This document shows, piece by piece, positions 14,144 through 25,680 of a DNA stretch of 64,000 nt. Source of the stretch: Aquabacterium sp. J223 (GTDB lineage Bacteria; Pseudomonadota; Gammaproteobacteria; Burkholderiales; Burkholderiaceae_C); the NCBI RefSeq assembly GCF_024666615.1, contig NZ_CP088297.1, positions 2,170,001 through 2,234,000 of the forward strand, read 5' to 3'. The position numbers and the translations under genes were made by a program. Below the pieces are notes generated by a model, which saw only the letters and a list, made by a program, of their open reading frames with translations, was not told where the DNA came from and searched no databases. The stretch's first letter is position 1, and the number at the start of each line of letters is the position of its first letter.

Positions 14144-14240
14144 CGAACGACCGAAGGTGACCTGCCGGCGCGGGCCGAGGGCCCGGCCCGCCAACCCCGT
14201 GGGGGATCGGCCGGCGTACCCGGCGGCCGAGGGGCCGACA

Positions 14241-15068
14241 TCAAACGATTTTTTCGTCGGGCTGCGTGATCTTGCGCATCGGCTCGTGGCGGGCCGAGGG
14301 CACGCACAGCGCGTTGGCCACGCCGGCGCCGTCCCAGTGCGGGTCCTCGATGCTCTTGAACACCTGGCGCAGCTGCTCGCCCCAGGTGCCGCGGATCATG
14401 CGGAAGTACGGGTTCTGCTCGTCGATGCAGACGACGTGGTCGCTCCTCAGCTCGCCGGCCCGGTAGACCAGCAGGTCCAGCGGCAGGCCGACCGAGAGGT
14501 TGGACTTCAGCGTCGAGTCCATCGACACCAGCGCGCACTTGGCCGCCTCGTCCAGCCCGGTGGCGGGCGTGATCATGCGGTCCAGCACCGGCTTGCCGTA
14601 CTTGCTCTCGCCGACCTGGAAGAAGCAGGTCTCGCGGGTGGCCTCGATGAAGTTGCCGGCCGAGTAGACGAGGAACATGCGCATCGCCTCGCCGGCGATC
14701 TGGCCGCCGAAGATGAAGCTGGCGTTGAAGTCGACGCCGGTGGCCTTCAGCGCCTTGCCGTCCTGCTCGTAGACGCGGCGCACCGCGCTGCCCAGCACCC
14801 GCGCGGCGTCGAACATGCTGGTCGCGTTCCAGATGGTGGTGGGCGGCGCGTCGTCGCCGGCGGCCACCTTCTCGACCTGCAAGATCTCCCGCACCGACTG
14901 GCTGATCGACAGGTTGCCCGCCGACAGCAGCACCATGAAGCGGTCGCCCGGCCGCTCGTAGATCATCATCTTGCGGAAGGTGCTGATCTGGTCCATGCCG
15001 GCGTTGGTGCGCGAGTCGGACAAGAAGACCATCCCGGCATCGAGCTTGATGCCCACGCAGTAGGTCAT
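14241..15068 (-). CDS. Anbu-type proteasome-like protease (COG3484)
   Basis: A 275-residue Ntn-hydrolase related to the proteasome beta subunit and HslV. The N-terminus MTYCVGIKLDAG gives Thr as the expected nucleophile after Met removal. SDSRTNAGMDQ and FRKMMIYERPGD match the conserved Asp and Lys positions. Anbu forms open-helical or ring assemblies in solved examples. In many genomes it is grouped with ATP-grasp, alpha-E and transglutaminase genes; those partners are absent here and it lies 28 bp downstream of mutS. Its substrates are unknown. Confidence 0.88.
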   Translation of the reverse strand: MTYCVGIKLDAGMVFLSDSRTNAGMDQISTFRKMMIYERPGDRFMVLLSAGNLSISQSVREILQVEKVAAGDDAPPTTIWNATSMFDAARVLGSAVRRVYEQDGKALKATGVDFNASFIFGGQIAGEAMRMFLVYSAGNFIEATRETCFFQVGESKYGKPVLDRMITPATGLDEAAKCALVSMDSTLKSNLSVGLPLDLLVYRAGELRSDHVVCIDEQNPYFRMIRGTWGEQLRQVFKSIEDPHWDGAGVANALCVPSARHEPMRKITQPDEKIV

Positions 15069-15096
15069 GGTGGCGGGTCTCCGAAGGGGGTGGTGT

Positions 15097-17652
15097 TCAC
15101 GTCAGGGCTTTCAGTCGGTAGAGGGCGTCGAGCGCCTCGCGCGGGCTCATCGCGTCGGGGTTCAGCGCCGCCAGTTCCTGCAGCAGCCTGGACGGAACGG
15201 CGGGCTCGGTCACGGCGGGCTCGGCCGGCGCGGCGAACAGGTCCACCTGCGGGTCGTCGCGCCGGCCGGCGGCTTCCAGTGTCTCCAGCGCCGCGCGCGC
15301 CTGGCGCAGCACTGGCCCCGGCATGCCGGCCAGCCGCGCCACCTGCACGCCGTAGCTGCGGCTGGCGGGCCCGGGCCGGATCTCGTGCAGGAAGACGATG
15401 TCGTCGCCGCTTTCGGCGGCCGAGACGTGCAGGTTCAGCGCCCGCTCGTGCTTCACCGGGAAGGCGGTGAGCTCGAAGTAATGGGTGGCGAACAGCGTGA
15501 ACGCGCGGTTGCGGTCGTGCAGGTGGCTGGCGATGGCGCCGGCCAGCGCCAGGCCGTCGAAGGTGGAGGTCCCGCGCCCGATCTCGTCCATCAGCACCAG
15601 GCTCTGCTCGGTGGCGCCGTGCAGGATGGCGGCGGCCTCGGTCATCTCCAGCATGAAGGTGGACTGGGCATTGGCCAGGTCGTCGGAGGCGCCGATGCGG
15701 GTGTGGATGGCGTCCATCGGCCCCAGCCGGCAGGCCTTCGCCGGCACGTAGGAGCCGATCGCCGCCAGCAGCGCGATCAGCGCCACCTGCCGCATGAAGG
15801 TGCTCTTGCCGCCCATGTTGGGGCCGGTGATGACCAGCAGCCGGGTGCGCGCGTCGAGCCGGCAGTCGTTGGCGATGAAGTCGCCGCGGCCGGCCTCGCG
15901 CAGCCGAGCCTCGACCACCGGGTGGCGGCCGGCCTCGATCTCCAGGCAGGGGTGGGCGACGAAGTCGGGCCGGCACCAGCCCAGCGTGCGCGCCCGCTCG
16001 GCCAGCGCCGCCAGCGCGTCCAGCGTGGCCAGCGCCCGCGCCGCCGCCTGCAGCGCGGGCAGGTGCGGCAGCAGGGCGTCCAGCAGCTGCTCCCACAGCC
16101 ATTTCTCGCGCGCCAGCGCGCGGTCCTGCGCCGACAGCGCCTTGTCCTCGAAGGCCTTCAGCTCCGGCGTGATGAAGCGCTCGCAGTTCTTCAGCGTCTG
16201 CCGGCGCTGGTAGTCGGCCGGCACCCGGTCGAGCTGGCCGGCGGTGACCTCGATGTAGAAGCCGTGCACCTTGTTGAACTGCACCCGCAGGTTGTTGATG
16301 CCGGTGCGGGCGCGCTCGCGGGCTTCCAGCGCGAGCAGGAAGTCGTCGCAGTTCTGGCCGATGGCGCGCAGCTCGTCCAGCTCGGCGTCGAAGCCGGTGG
16401 CGATGACGCCACCGTCGCGCAGCAGCACCGCCGGCTCCTCGGCCACCGCGGCCTGCAGCAGCGCTTCCGCCTCCGGCGGCGGCTGCAGGGCGGCGTGCAG
16501 GGCGTCGAGCAGGGCGTCGCCGTCGGGCACGGTGGCGCGCAGCACGGGCAGCAGCCGCAGCGTGGCGCGCAGGCCCGACAGCTCACGCGGGCGCACCTGG
16601 CGCAGCGCGATGCGCGAGGCGATGCGCTCGACGTCGCTGACGGCGCGCAGCGCCTCGCGAAGCGGCTCGACGCCACGCGCCAGCAGGGTGTCGATGGCGC
16701 CGTGGCGGGCGACGGCCTCGGCACGGTCGCGCCGCGGGTGCACCAGCCAGTGGCGCAGCGCCCGGCTGCCCATGCCGCTTCGGCAGCTGTCGAGCAGCGA
16801 CAGCAGCGTCGGCGCCTCCTCGCCGCGCAGGGTGCGCAGCAGCTCCAGGTTGCGCACGGTGGCCGGCGGCAGGTCCAGCAGTTCGCCGCCGCGCTCCACC
16901 CGCAGCGCGGCGACGTGGGCCAGCGTGCGCGCCTGCGTGTGCTCGGCGTAGGCCAGCAGGGCGCCGGCGGCCGCGTGGGCCAGCGGCAGCCCCTGCGCGG
17001 TGAGGCCGGCCAGGCCGGCGACCTTGAGCTGCTCGCACAGCTTGCGCTCGCCCAGCGCCGGCTCGAACTGCCAGGCCGGGCGCGGCGTCAGCGGCAGGCG
17101 GCCGTCGGTGGCGACGCCGAGGGCGGGCAGGCCACCCAAGGCCTCGCGGTCGACCAGCAGCTCGGCGGCATCGAGCCGGGTCAGCCAGCCGGGCAGCTCG
17201 GCCTCGCTGCATTCGGTCAGGCCCAGTTCGCCGGCGGCCAGGCTCAGCCAGGCCAGCCCGCAGCGGCCGCGCGCGCGGTGCAGCGCCACCAGCTTGGCGT
17301 CCACCCGCTCGGCCAGCAGGGCGCCGTCGACCACCGTGCCCGGCGTGACGATGCGCACCACCTGGCGCTCGACCGGCCCCTTGGCGGTGGCCACGTCGCC
17401 CACCTGCTCGGCGATGGCCACGGCCTCGCCCTGGCGGATCAGCTTGCCGAGGTAGCTTTCCAGCGCATGCACCGGCACGCCGGCCATCACCACCGGCTCG
17501 CCGGCACTGCTGCCGCGCGTGGTCAGCGTGATGTCGAGCAGCCGGTGCGCGCGCCGCGCGTCGTCGTAGAAGGTCTCGTAGAAGTCGCCCATGCGGAACA
17601 GCAGCAGGGCGTCGGGGTGCTGGGCCTTCAGGCGCAGGTACTGCGCCATCAC
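15097..17652 (-). CDS. mutS: DNA mismatch repair protein MutS (N-terminus uncertain)
   Basis: Recognises mismatches and small loops. The mismatch-wedge motif lies in [13 protein letters not shown] near residue 20, Walker A in [10 protein letters not shown], Walker B in [14 protein letters not shown], and there is a C-terminal helix-turn-helix region. This frame can begin only at GTG 17652 or the adjacent ATG, which gives 851 residues and cuts the normal HTPMMQQ-like lead. Upstream the frame reads [13 protein letters not shown] with no start codon. An ATG at 17737 in another frame ([15 protein letters not shown]) would join if one base were removed around 17665-17680, giving 879 residues. The true start is therefore probably 17737. 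It sits downstream of suhB. Confidence 0.93.
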   Translation of the reverse strand: MMAQYLRLKAQHPDALLLFRMGDFYETFYDDARRAHRLLDITLTTRGSSAGEPVVMAGVPVHALESYLGKLIRQGEAVAIAEQVGDVATAKGPVERQVVRIVTPGTVVDGALLAERVDAKLVALHRARGRCGLAWLSLAAGELGLTECSEAELPGWLTRLDAAELLVDREALGGLPALGVATDGRLPLTPRPAWQFEPALGERKLCEQLKVAGLAGLTAQGLPLAHAAAGALLAYAEHTQARTLAHVAALRVERGGELLDLPPATVRNLELLRTLRGEEAPTLLSLLDSCRSGMGSRALRHWLVHPRRDRAEAVARHGAIDTLLARGVEPLREALRAVSDVERIASRIALRQVRPRELSGLRATLRLLPVLRATVPDGDALLDALHAALQPPPEAEALLQAAVAEEPAVLLRDGGVIATGFDAELDELRAIGQNCDDFLLALEARERARTGINNLRVQFNKVHGFYIEVTAGQLDRVPADYQRRQTLKNCERFITPELKAFEDKALSAQDRALAREKWLWEQLLDALLPHLPALQAAARALATLDALAALAERARTLGWCRPDFVAHPCLEIEAGRHPVVEARLREAGRGDFIANDCRLDARTRLLVITGPNMGGKSTFMRQVALIALLAAIGSYVPAKACRLGPMDAIHTRIGASDDLANAQSTFMLEMTEAAAILHGATEQSLVLMDEIGRGTSTFDGLALAGAIASHLHDRNRAFTLFATHYFELTAFPVKHERALNLHVSAAESGDDIVFLHEIRPGPASRSYGVQVARLAGMPGPVLRQARAALETLEAAGRRDDPQVDLFAAPAEPAVTEPAVPSRLLQELAALNPDAMSPREALDALYRLKALT

Positions 17653-17767
17653 CGGGGTGCTGGCCGGCGAGGGCCGGGTCGTCCGGCGTGGTGCCGCCGG
17701 CCGCGGGCAGCGCCGGCGGGTCGAGGTCGCGTTTCATCGCGGCGGCCGCGTCGTCACCACCGGTGGG

Positions 17768-18805
17768 TCAGGCGCGGGGCGGCCGCCGCTTCGGCGCCGC
17801 ACGCTCCGGCGCGGGCGCCGGCATGTCGGCCTTGCGGATGCGCACCGCCTTGCGCTCGGGAACCGCCGGTGCGGGGTCGCCGTCGTCGACCTCACCCGGC
17901 GTGGCGATGGTGCCCAGGCTGGCGGCCAGCGCCTCTTCGGGCGTGGGCTGCGCCACCGCGGGGGTGGCGTCGTCGGCACCGGCGTCGTCGGGCTTGATCA
18001 CCCGCGAGAAGGGCGACAGCAGCTGCACCAGCTGGCCGTAGATCTTCGGCGAACCGGCCACCACCTCGCGCTGGAACAGGTAGTCGGCCTCGCCGGTGAA
18101 GTTGCCGATCAGCCCGCCGGCCTCGGTGACCATCAGCGAGCCGGCGGCGATGTCCCAGGGGTTGAGGCCGGTCTCGAAGAAGCCGTCGTAGTGGCCGGCC
18201 GCCACATGGCACAGGTCCAGCGCGGCGGCGCCCGGCCGGCGCAGGCCGGCGCACAGCGGCATCAGCGCCTCGAACATCTTGACGTAGCGCTTGAAGTTGT
18301 CGCCCTTGCGGAAGGGGAAGCCGGTGCCGATGAGCGCGTCCGACATGCGGGTGCGCTTGGACACCCGCAGCCGCCGGTCGTTGAGGAAGGCGCCGCGCCC
18401 GCGCGAGGCGTAGAACAGGTCGTTGCGCGACGGGTCGTAGACGACGGCCTGCTGCACCACGCCGCGGTGGGCGAGCGCGATCGACACCGCGTAGAACGGG
18501 AAGCCGTGGATGAAGTTGGTGGTGCCGTCCAGGGGATCGATGATCCACAGGAACTCGCTGTGCTTGGCGCCGTGTTCGCGGCCCGACTCCTCGGCCAGGA
18601 TGCCGTGGCCCGGGTAGGCCTGCAGCAGGATGTCGATGATGGCCGCCTCGGCCGCCTGGTCCACCTCGGTCACGAAGTCGTTGGGCGACTTGGTGTTGAT
18701 GCGCAGGATGTCGAGGTCCAGCGACGCCCGGTTGATGATGGACCCCGCGGCGCGCGCGGCCTTGACCGCGGTGTTGAGCATGGGGTGCAGGGCGGCTTGC
18801 GACAT
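17768..18805 (-). CDS. suhB: Inositol monophosphatase family protein SuhB with C-terminal extension
   Basis: Mg-dependent phosphatase fold of the IMPase family; SuhB also joins ribosomal-RNA antitermination complexes in E. coli. Motifs are [15 protein letters not shown] and [17 protein letters not shown], both metal/substrate signatures. The product is 345 residues, about 75 longer than typical SuhB. The extra C-terminal tail from about residue 270 is Ala/Pro/Glu rich and ends in a basic RIRKADMP...[11 protein letters not shown] stretch, predicted to be disordered. The start at 18805 ([14 protein letters not shown]) is the family N-terminus. It lies upstream of mutS. Confidence 0.92.
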   Translation of the reverse strand: MSQAALHPMLNTAVKAARAAGSIINRASLDLDILRINTKSPNDFVTEVDQAAEAAIIDILLQAYPGHGILAEESGREHGAKHSEFLWIIDPLDGTTNFIHGFPFYAVSIALAHRGVVQQAVVYDPSRNDLFYASRGRGAFLNDRRLRVSKRTRMSDALIGTGFPFRKGDNFKRYVKMFEALMPLCAGLRRPGAAALDLCHVAAGHYDGFFETGLNPWDIAAGSLMVTEAGGLIGNFTGEADYLFQREVVAGSPKIYGQLVQLLSPFSRVIKPDDAGADDATPAVAQPTPEEALAASLGTIATPGEVDDGDPAPAVPERKAVRIRKADMPAPAPERAAPKRRPPRA

Positions 18806-18942
18806 CGGTGTCCAGGCGGGGAGGGAAGGGCGGCGACGGGGGGAAAGAACGGCCGCGTCACCGGCGCCATGACCAGGGCGGTGGCGGTCCGAGGCCTGAG
18901 TCGGCCCCGGCGGTTCGGGCCCGCGCATTCTATGCTGGGGGC

Positions 18943-19720
18943 ATGGCCGACCCTCGCGATCCGACCCCCGCCGCCCCCCTGCCGGCATCGCCGCGCTGGC
19001 GGCACGGCGATGCCACCCGCTTCATCCTGATGGAGACCAGCCACGCCGGCAACGTCGGTGCTGCGGCGCGGGCCATGAAGGTGATGGGCTTCACCGACCT
19101 GGTGCTGGTGCGGCCGCGCTTCGCCGACGTGCTGAGCCGCGAGGAGACGGTGGCCATGGCCAGCGGTGCGGCCGACGTGCTGGCCCATGCGCGCGTCGTC
19201 GAGCGCCTGGACGATGCGCTGGAGGGCGTGACCCACCTGCTGGCCACCGCGATGACGCCGCGCGACTTCGGACCGCCGGCCTTCGCGCCGCGCGACCACC
19301 TGCCGGTGCTGGCGACGACGGACCAGCGCCTGGGCCTGCTCTTCGGCAGCGAGCGCTATGGCCTGGCCAACGAGGACGTCTACCGCTGCCATGCGGTGAT
19401 CTCCATCCCCACGGCGCCGGGCTACGGCTCGCTCAACCTGGCGCAGGCGGTGCAGCTGGTGGCCTATGAATGGCGGCAGGCCCTGGGGGGGCTATGCGGT
19501 GGCCGCCCGCACCACACCGGCGGCGACCGCCGATGCCGCCGCGGTGCAGGGTGCGCTGTCGCATTGGGCGCAGGTGCTGGAGGCCATCGGCTACCTGGAC
19601 CCGGCGGCGCCGAAGAAGCTGCTGCCGCGGCTGAACCAGTTGCTCAACCGTGCACAACTCACGGTCGAGGAAGTGCACATCCTGCGGGGCATCGCACGCG
19701 CTGTTACATCGCGCCGGTAG
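18943..19720 (+). CDS. trmJ: tRNA/rRNA 2'-O-methyltransferase TrmJ (SpoU family), frameshift in sequence
   Basis: SPOUT methyltransferase that modifies tRNA position 32. Visible motifs are [21 protein letters not shown] near the N-terminus, [14 protein letters not shown], and [18 protein letters not shown]. After WRQALGG the frame is lost at the G7 run 19485-19491. Deleting one G continues as [16 protein letters not shown] and then [20 protein letters not shown] to the stop at 19720, a normal 258-residue protein. A -10-like TATGCT lies at 18931-18936, just before the ATG. It is divergent from suhB. The break is more likely a base-call error than a real mutation. Confidence 0.86.
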
Positions 19721-19843
19721 GAGTTGGCAGGACGCCCTGCTGCGAGTGTTGTTGCTCCTGCAGACGCGGGGGTGCGGGGGGTGTTGCCAGCGGGTCGGGG
19801 TTCCTAAAGTCCTCTTCAACGTAACCACGTGTTCAGGACGTCC

Positions 19844-20500
19844 ATGACCCGCACCGCCTTCATCGCCGCCGCCGCCCTGCTGGCCTCGGTCCAGGCCCAC
19901 GCCGTCACGGTGACGCTGACCGCCGGCCCCAGCACGGCGGTGGCGGGTGCCAACGTCGAGACCTTCGAGTCCTACGCCGCCGGCAGCAACCTGAACGGCG
20001 GCAAGGTGTACGCCTGGAACTCGCCCGGTGCGGCGCTCACCGGCGACAACATCTACCTGATCAGCGGCATCTCGGCCCAGCCGAAGCACGGCGCTGCCTT
20101 GGTGAAGGACCAGTGGTTCTCGGTGGCCGGCGGCGGCGACGCGACCTTCAGCTTCGCCAGCGCGCAGTCGTACGTCGGCTTCCTCTGGGGCTCGGTGGAC
20201 ACCTACAACCGCGTCACCTTCTACAACGGCAGCAGCGTGCTGGGCAGCTACGTCGGCGGCACCGGCGGCCTGCCCAACGTGCCCACCGGCAACGGCCACC
20301 AGGGCACGGCGCAGTACTTCAACTTCTTTGCCGACGCGATCACCTCGGTGCGCTTCCAGTCCGGCGGCAACGCCTTCGAGATCGACAACCTGGCCAGCGT
20401 GACCGCGGTGCCCGAGCCCGAGAGCTACGCGCTGCTGCTGGCCGGCCTGGGCGCGATGGCCTTCGTCGCCCGTCGCCGCCGCAGCGACGACCTGCGCTGA
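19844..20500 (+). CDS. PEP-CTERM sorting-domain surface protein
   Basis: A 218-residue secreted protein. An N-terminal signal peptide (MTRTAFIAAAALLASVQAHA) is followed by a beta-rich body with aromatic and Gly/Asn-rich strands. The C-terminal PEP-CTERM tripartite signal is VPEPESYALLLAGLGAMAF followed by VARRRR. Such proteins are processed by an exosortase and linked to exopolysaccharide or the envelope. No exosortase, prsK or prsR gene is in the window. The start ATG 19844 has AGGA 6 bp upstream; a GTG at 19829 in frame is possible. A strong terminator follows. Confidence 0.85.
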   Translation: MTRTAFIAAAALLASVQAHAVTVTLTAGPSTAVAGANVETFESYAAGSNLNGGKVYAWNSPGAALTGDNIYLISGISAQPKHGAALVKDQWFSVAGGGDATFSFASAQSYVGFLWGSVDTYNRVTFYNGSSVLGSYVGGTGGLPNVPTGNGHQGTAQYFNFFADAITSVRFQSGGNAFEIDNLASVTAVPEPESYALLLAGLGAMAFVARRRRSDDLR

Positions 20501-20571
20501 GCATCGAACAACGGCACAGGGCGAGGGCGGCTCCCCACCGCCCGACACGCCACGAGGAGGAGGGGGGGCAG

Positions 20572-20600
20572 CAGGGACCGCCAGGTCCCTGTTGTCTTTC
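20572..20600 (+). terminator. Intrinsic terminator after the PEP-CTERM gene
   Basis: CAGGGACC-GCCA-GGTCCCTG is a perfect 8-bp stem with a four-base loop followed by TTGTCTTTC. It lies 72 bp after the PEP-CTERM stop and isolates that gene from cysE. Confidence 0.8.
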
Positions 20601-20680
20601 CGGCCACCGGGCGGGCCGCCCGCACCCCGAGGGGCCGGCGCATACACTTCCCGACGATCCTCCACCGACCGACCCGCCCC

Positions 20681-21460
20681 GTGTTCGACCGCCTGCGTGA
20701 CGACATCGCCTGCATCCGAGAGCGCGACCCCGCCGCGCGCTCGGCATGGGAGGTGCTCACCTGCTACCCCGGACTGCACGCCCTGGTGCTGCACCGCTGG
20801 GCGCAGGCCTGCTGGCGCGCGGGCTTCAAGTGGTTGGGCCGTTTCATCTCCAACGTCGCCCGCACGCTGACCGGCATCGAGATCCACCCGGGCGCCACCA
20901 TCGGCCGCCGGGTGTTCATCGACCATGGCATGGGCGTCGTGATCGGCGAGACCGCCGAGGTCGGCGACGACTGCACCATCTACCAGGGCGTGACGCTGGG
21001 CGGCACGTCGCTGACGAAGGGAGCCAAACGGCACCCGACGCTGGGCCGCGGGGTGATCGTCAGCGCGGGCGCCAAGGTGCTGGGCGGCTTCACCGTCGGC
21101 GACGGCGCGCGCATCGGCTCCAACGCCGTGCTGCTGCAACCGGTGCCGCCCGGCGCGACGGCGGTCGGCATCCCGGCGCGCATCGTCGTCAAGGACGGCG
21201 ACGTGGCGCGCGAGGCGGCGGCCAACAAGCTGGGCTTCTCGGCCTATGGCGTGACGCAGGGCGACGACCCGGTGGCGCAGGCGCTGCGCGGCCTGATCGA
21301 CAACGCCTCCGGCCATGAGCACCAGATCGCCCTGCTGTGGCAGGCCATCGAGAAGTTGTCGGCCGGCGCCCGCGAACTGCCCGACGGCGACTGCGTGCCG
21401 CAGGACGCGCACACCACCGAGCGCTTCGACGCGGGGGCGCTCAGCCGGCTCGTCAAGTAG
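20681..21460 (+). CDS. cysE: Serine O-acetyltransferase
   Basis: Acetylates serine with acetyl-CoA, the committing step of cysteine synthesis. The protein is 259 residues: an N-terminal helical domain ([20 protein letters not shown]) and a left-handed beta-helix with GVTLGGTS and the catalytic region [18 protein letters not shown] start at 20681. The shorter length compared with the E. coli enzyme matches the form common in betaproteobacteria. Its stop overlaps the end of the convergent mog gene. Confidence 0.95.
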   Translation: MFDRLRDDIACIRERDPAARSAWEVLTCYPGLHALVLHRWAQACWRAGFKWLGRFISNVARTLTGIEIHPGATIGRRVFIDHGMGVVIGETAEVGDDCTIYQGVTLGGTSLTKGAKRHPTLGRGVIVSAGAKVLGGFTVGDGARIGSNAVLLQPVPPGATAVGIPARIVVKDGDVAREAAANKLGFSAYGVTQGDDPVAQALRGLIDNASGHEHQIALLWQAIEKLSAGARELPDGDCVPQDAHTTERFDAGALSRLVK

Positions 21461-22105
21461 CCGGCGTTCCCGGTCCACCGGCGGGTGAAGCAGGCCGACG
21501 GGCCGACTTCGGCCGGAAGGCATCGCACACCGCCGCGTCGGTTTCCAGGTATGGCCCCCGATGAGGTCGATGCAGTAGGGCACCGCGGCGAAGATGCCGG
21601 GCACCGGCGGCCCGGCGGTCGGCAGCCCCTGCAGCGTCTCGGCGATCGACTTGGGCTGGCCGGGCAGGTTGACGATCAACGCGCCCTTGCGGATGACGGC
21701 CACCTGCCGCGACAGGATGGCGGTGGGCACGAAGCGCAGGCTGATCTGGCGCATCTGCTCGCCGAAGCCCGGCATCACCTTGTCGGCCACCGCCAGGGTC
21801 GCTTCGGGCGTGACGTCGCGTGGTGCCGGGCCGGTGCCGCCGGTGGTGAGCACCAGGTGGCAGCCGTCGGTGTCGACCAGTTCGGCCAGCGTGCGCTCGA
21901 TGGTGGGCTGGTCGTCGGCGATCAGGCGCTCGCGCCAGTCCACCGGGTTGCGCAGGGCACGGCCGAGCCATTCGCGCAGGGCGGGCAGGCCCTCGTCCGG
22001 GTAGACCCCGGCCGAGGCCCGGTCGCTGACCGACACCAGGCCGATGCGCACCGGCTCGAAGCCGGCGGCGCCGTCAGTCGTCTTGGGATTCGTCGTCTCG
22101 CTCAT
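21453..22105 (-). CDS. mog: Molybdopterin adenylyltransferase (Mog/MoaB family), frameshift in sequence
   Basis: Adenylates molybdopterin during molybdenum cofactor synthesis, needed by NasA in this window. Motifs are [33 protein letters not shown] and [13 protein letters not shown]. After PYCIDLIGG the frame is lost at the C5 run 21555-21559. Adding one base gives [21 protein letters not shown] and a stop at 21453, 217 residues, where FRPKSARR is a typical betaproteobacterial C-terminus. Without the correction the frame runs on antisense through cysE. It overlaps darP by 32 bp at its start and the cysE end by 8 bp. Confidence 0.85.
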
Positions 22106-22676
22106 CGTCTCGTTGTGAGGGGTCACCGGCCCCGTCCAGCGCCTGCTGCACGAAGCGGAAGACATCGCGGTGGTGCCGGCCCTGGCGTTCGCCCAGCGGC
22201 CGCACACCGTCCTTGCGGGCGGCGCGCAGCAGGCTGCGCAGCACCTGGGCGTCGCTGTCGGGGAACTCGGCGATCCAGCGCGTCAAGGCCGCATCGTCGG
22301 CAATCAGTTCGTCGCGCCAGCGCTCGGCCAGGTGCAGGCGCAGCGTGGCGCGGGCGCCGGGCAGGCGCTGCTCGGCCACCGCCTCGCGCAGGGGCTCGGG
22401 GTCGAGCTGGCGCATCAGCTTGCCGACGTACTGCATCTGCCGGCGCCGGCCCTCGAAGGAGCGGGTGCGCTTGTACTCGTGCAGCGCGTCGAACAGCGAC
22501 TCGGTCATCGTGCCGTCGGCGACCAGCCGCGTCAGCCGGTCGTCGCCGAGGGACGCCAGCGCTTCGCCCAGCGACTGCAGGTCGTGCGACTGCTGCTTGC
22601 GGCGCGTCTTGCTGGGGCGGTCGTCGCGCGACGCCGGCTCGTTCGGTTCGGTGGAGGGGGGCAGGGAAGGGGGCAT
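22074..22676 (-). CDS. darP: Ribosome-associated protein DarP/YjgA (DUF615)
   Basis: A 200-residue protein of the YjgA/DarP family that binds late 50S ribosomal precursors. The family core reads SKTRRKQQSHDLQSLGEAL, then LHEYKRTRSFEGRRRQMQYVGKLMR. It ends in an acidic tail ([12 protein letters not shown]). The start at 22676 is chosen from family length. Divergent from pmbA, the common darP/pmbA arrangement. The stop overlaps the start of mog on the same strand, so the two are likely co-translated. Confidence 0.92.
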   Translation of the reverse strand: MPPSLPPSTEPNEPASRDDRPSKTRRKQQSHDLQSLGEALASLGDDRLTRLVADGTMTESLFDALHEYKRTRSFEGRRRQMQYVGKLMRQLDPEPLREAVAEQRLPGARATLRLHLAERWRDELIADDAALTRWIAEFPDSDAQVLRSLLRAARKDGVRPLGERQGRHHRDVFRFVQQALDGAGDPSQRDDERDDESQDD

Positions 22677-22792
22677 TCGACGCCGCGGGCCGTGCGCGCG
22701 GGCAGGGCTTGGAGGAAGGGCCTGGAAAGGGGTGGCGGCTATCATAGTTCTCGCCTGCCCAACGTCGTTTCGCCCGCGCCACGACCCGCCTG

Positions 22793-24160
22793 ATGAGCTC
22801 CTCGACCACCGGTTTCGCCCACACCCCCGACCAGTTCCAGCAGATCGCGCGCGACGCGCTGCTGCTGGCCCGACACCTGGGGGCCAGCGACGCCGGGGTG
22901 GAGGTGTCCGAAGGGGTGGGGCTGTCGGTGTCGGTGCGCAAGGGCGCGGTGGAGAACGTCGAGCGCAACCGCGACAAGTCGCTCGGCGTCACCGTCTACC
23001 TGGGCCGGCGGCGCGGCAACGCCAGCAGCAGCGACTTCTCGGCCGCGGCCTTGAAGGCCACGGTGCAGGCGGCCTACGACATCGCCCGCTTCACCGCCGA
23101 AGACCCGGCGGCCGGGCTGCCCGACGCCGACGACCTGGCCGGCCCCGACGAGGCCGGTCGCGACCTCGACCTGTTCCACCCCTGGGCCATCGACGCCGAG
23201 GGCGCGGCGGCGATCGCCCGCCGCTGCGAAGCCGCCGCGCTGGGCACCGACAAGCGCATCACCAACTCCGAAGGCGCGGGTGTCTCGGCCCAGCAGTCGC
23301 ACTTCTGGATGGCCAACAGCCGGGGCTTCGGCGGCGGATACGCCAGCTCGCGGCATTCGCTGTCGGTGGCGCCGATCGCAGGCCGGGGCGCGAAGATGCA
23401 GCGCGACGCCTGGTACAGCAGCATGCGCGCCGCCGACGACCTGGCCGCGCCGGAGGCGGTGGGGCGTTATGCCGCCGAACGCGCGCTGTCCCGCCTGGGC
23501 AGCCGCAAGATCGCCACCTGCGAGGTGCCGGTGCTGTTCGAGTCGACGCTGGCCACCGGGCTGATCGGTTCGCTGGTCGGCGCCGTCAGCGGCGGCGCGC
23601 TGTACCGCAAGGCCACCTTCCTGCACGACAGCCTGGGCCGGCCGGTGCTGGCGGATCACCTGGACCTGGACGAGGACCCGCTGGTGCCGCGCGGCAAGGG
23701 CAGTTCGCCCTTCGACGACGAGGGCGTGCGGGTGCGCCCGCGCCGGGTGGTCGACGCCGGCGTGCTGCAGGGCTACTTCCTGTCCAGCTACTCGGCGCGC
23801 AAGCTGGGCATGGCCACCACCGGCCATGCCGGCGGGGCGCACAACATGACGCTGACCAGCCGCCTGACCCAGCCGGGCGACGACCTCGACGCCATGCTGC
23901 GCAAGCTGCACCGGGGCCTGTTCGTCATCGAGCTGATGGGCCAGGGCGTCAACGGCGTGACCGGCGACTACTCGCGCGGCGCCGCCGGCTTCTGGGTGGA
24001 GAACGGCCGCATCGTGCACCCGGTGGAGGAAGTCACCATCGCCGGCAACCTGAAGCAGATGCTGCGCGACGTCGTCGCCGTCGGTGCCGACCGCTACACG
24101 CTGGGCACCAAGACCACCGGCTCGGTGCTGATCGAGAAGATGAAGGTGGCGGGGGCCTGA
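22793..24160 (+). CDS. pmbA: Metalloprotease subunit PmbA/TldE
   Basis: Subunit E of the TldD-TldE protease that degrades unfolded peptides and matures some peptide antibiotics. The protein is 455 residues. Family segments are GLSVSVRKGAVENVERNRDKSLGV, RDAWYSSMRAADDL, GMATTGHAGGAHNM and VNGVTGDYSRGAAGFWVENG. There is no HExxH site, as expected for the E subunit, because the zinc ligands are in TldD. tldD is not in this window. A 116-bp divergent gap separates it from darP. Confidence 0.94.
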   Translation: MSSSTTGFAHTPDQFQQIARDALLLARHLGASDAGVEVSEGVGLSVSVRKGAVENVERNRDKSLGVTVYLGRRRGNASSSDFSAAALKATVQAAYDIARFTAEDPAAGLPDADDLAGPDEAGRDLDLFHPWAIDAEGAAAIARRCEAAALGTDKRITNSEGAGVSAQQSHFWMANSRGFGGGYASSRHSLSVAPIAGRGAKMQRDAWYSSMRAADDLAAPEAVGRYAAERALSRLGSRKIATCEVPVLFESTLATGLIGSLVGAVSGGALYRKATFLHDSLGRPVLADHLDLDEDPLVPRGKGSSPFDDEGVRVRPRRVVDAGVLQGYFLSSYSARKLGMATTGHAGGAHNMTLTSRLTQPGDDLDAMLRKLHRGLFVIELMGQGVNGVTGDYSRGAAGFWVENGRIVHPVEEVTIAGNLKQMLRDVVAVGADRYTLGTKTTGSVLIEKMKVAGA

Positions 24161-24171
24161 GCCCCTCGGCC

Positions 24172-25667
<1,496 letters not shown>

Positions 25668-25680
25668 GTCCCGTCCCCCC

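Noticed and set aside
15067-17997. Very long open frames antisense to mutS, and similarly antisense to nirB (36386-39205), uvrB (45537-47651) and murJ/sirB1 (56327-58972)
   Set aside because: High GC content leaves few stops in opposite frames. Their translations are low-complexity (Arg/Ala/Gly/His/Gln) without domains, while the opposite strand holds clear families.
19721-19760. Sigma-54 promoter for the PEP-CTERM gene (TTGGCAGG...CTGCT)
   Set aside because: GG and GC are 11 bases apart, not 10, and the sequence is also a small palindrome after trmJ.
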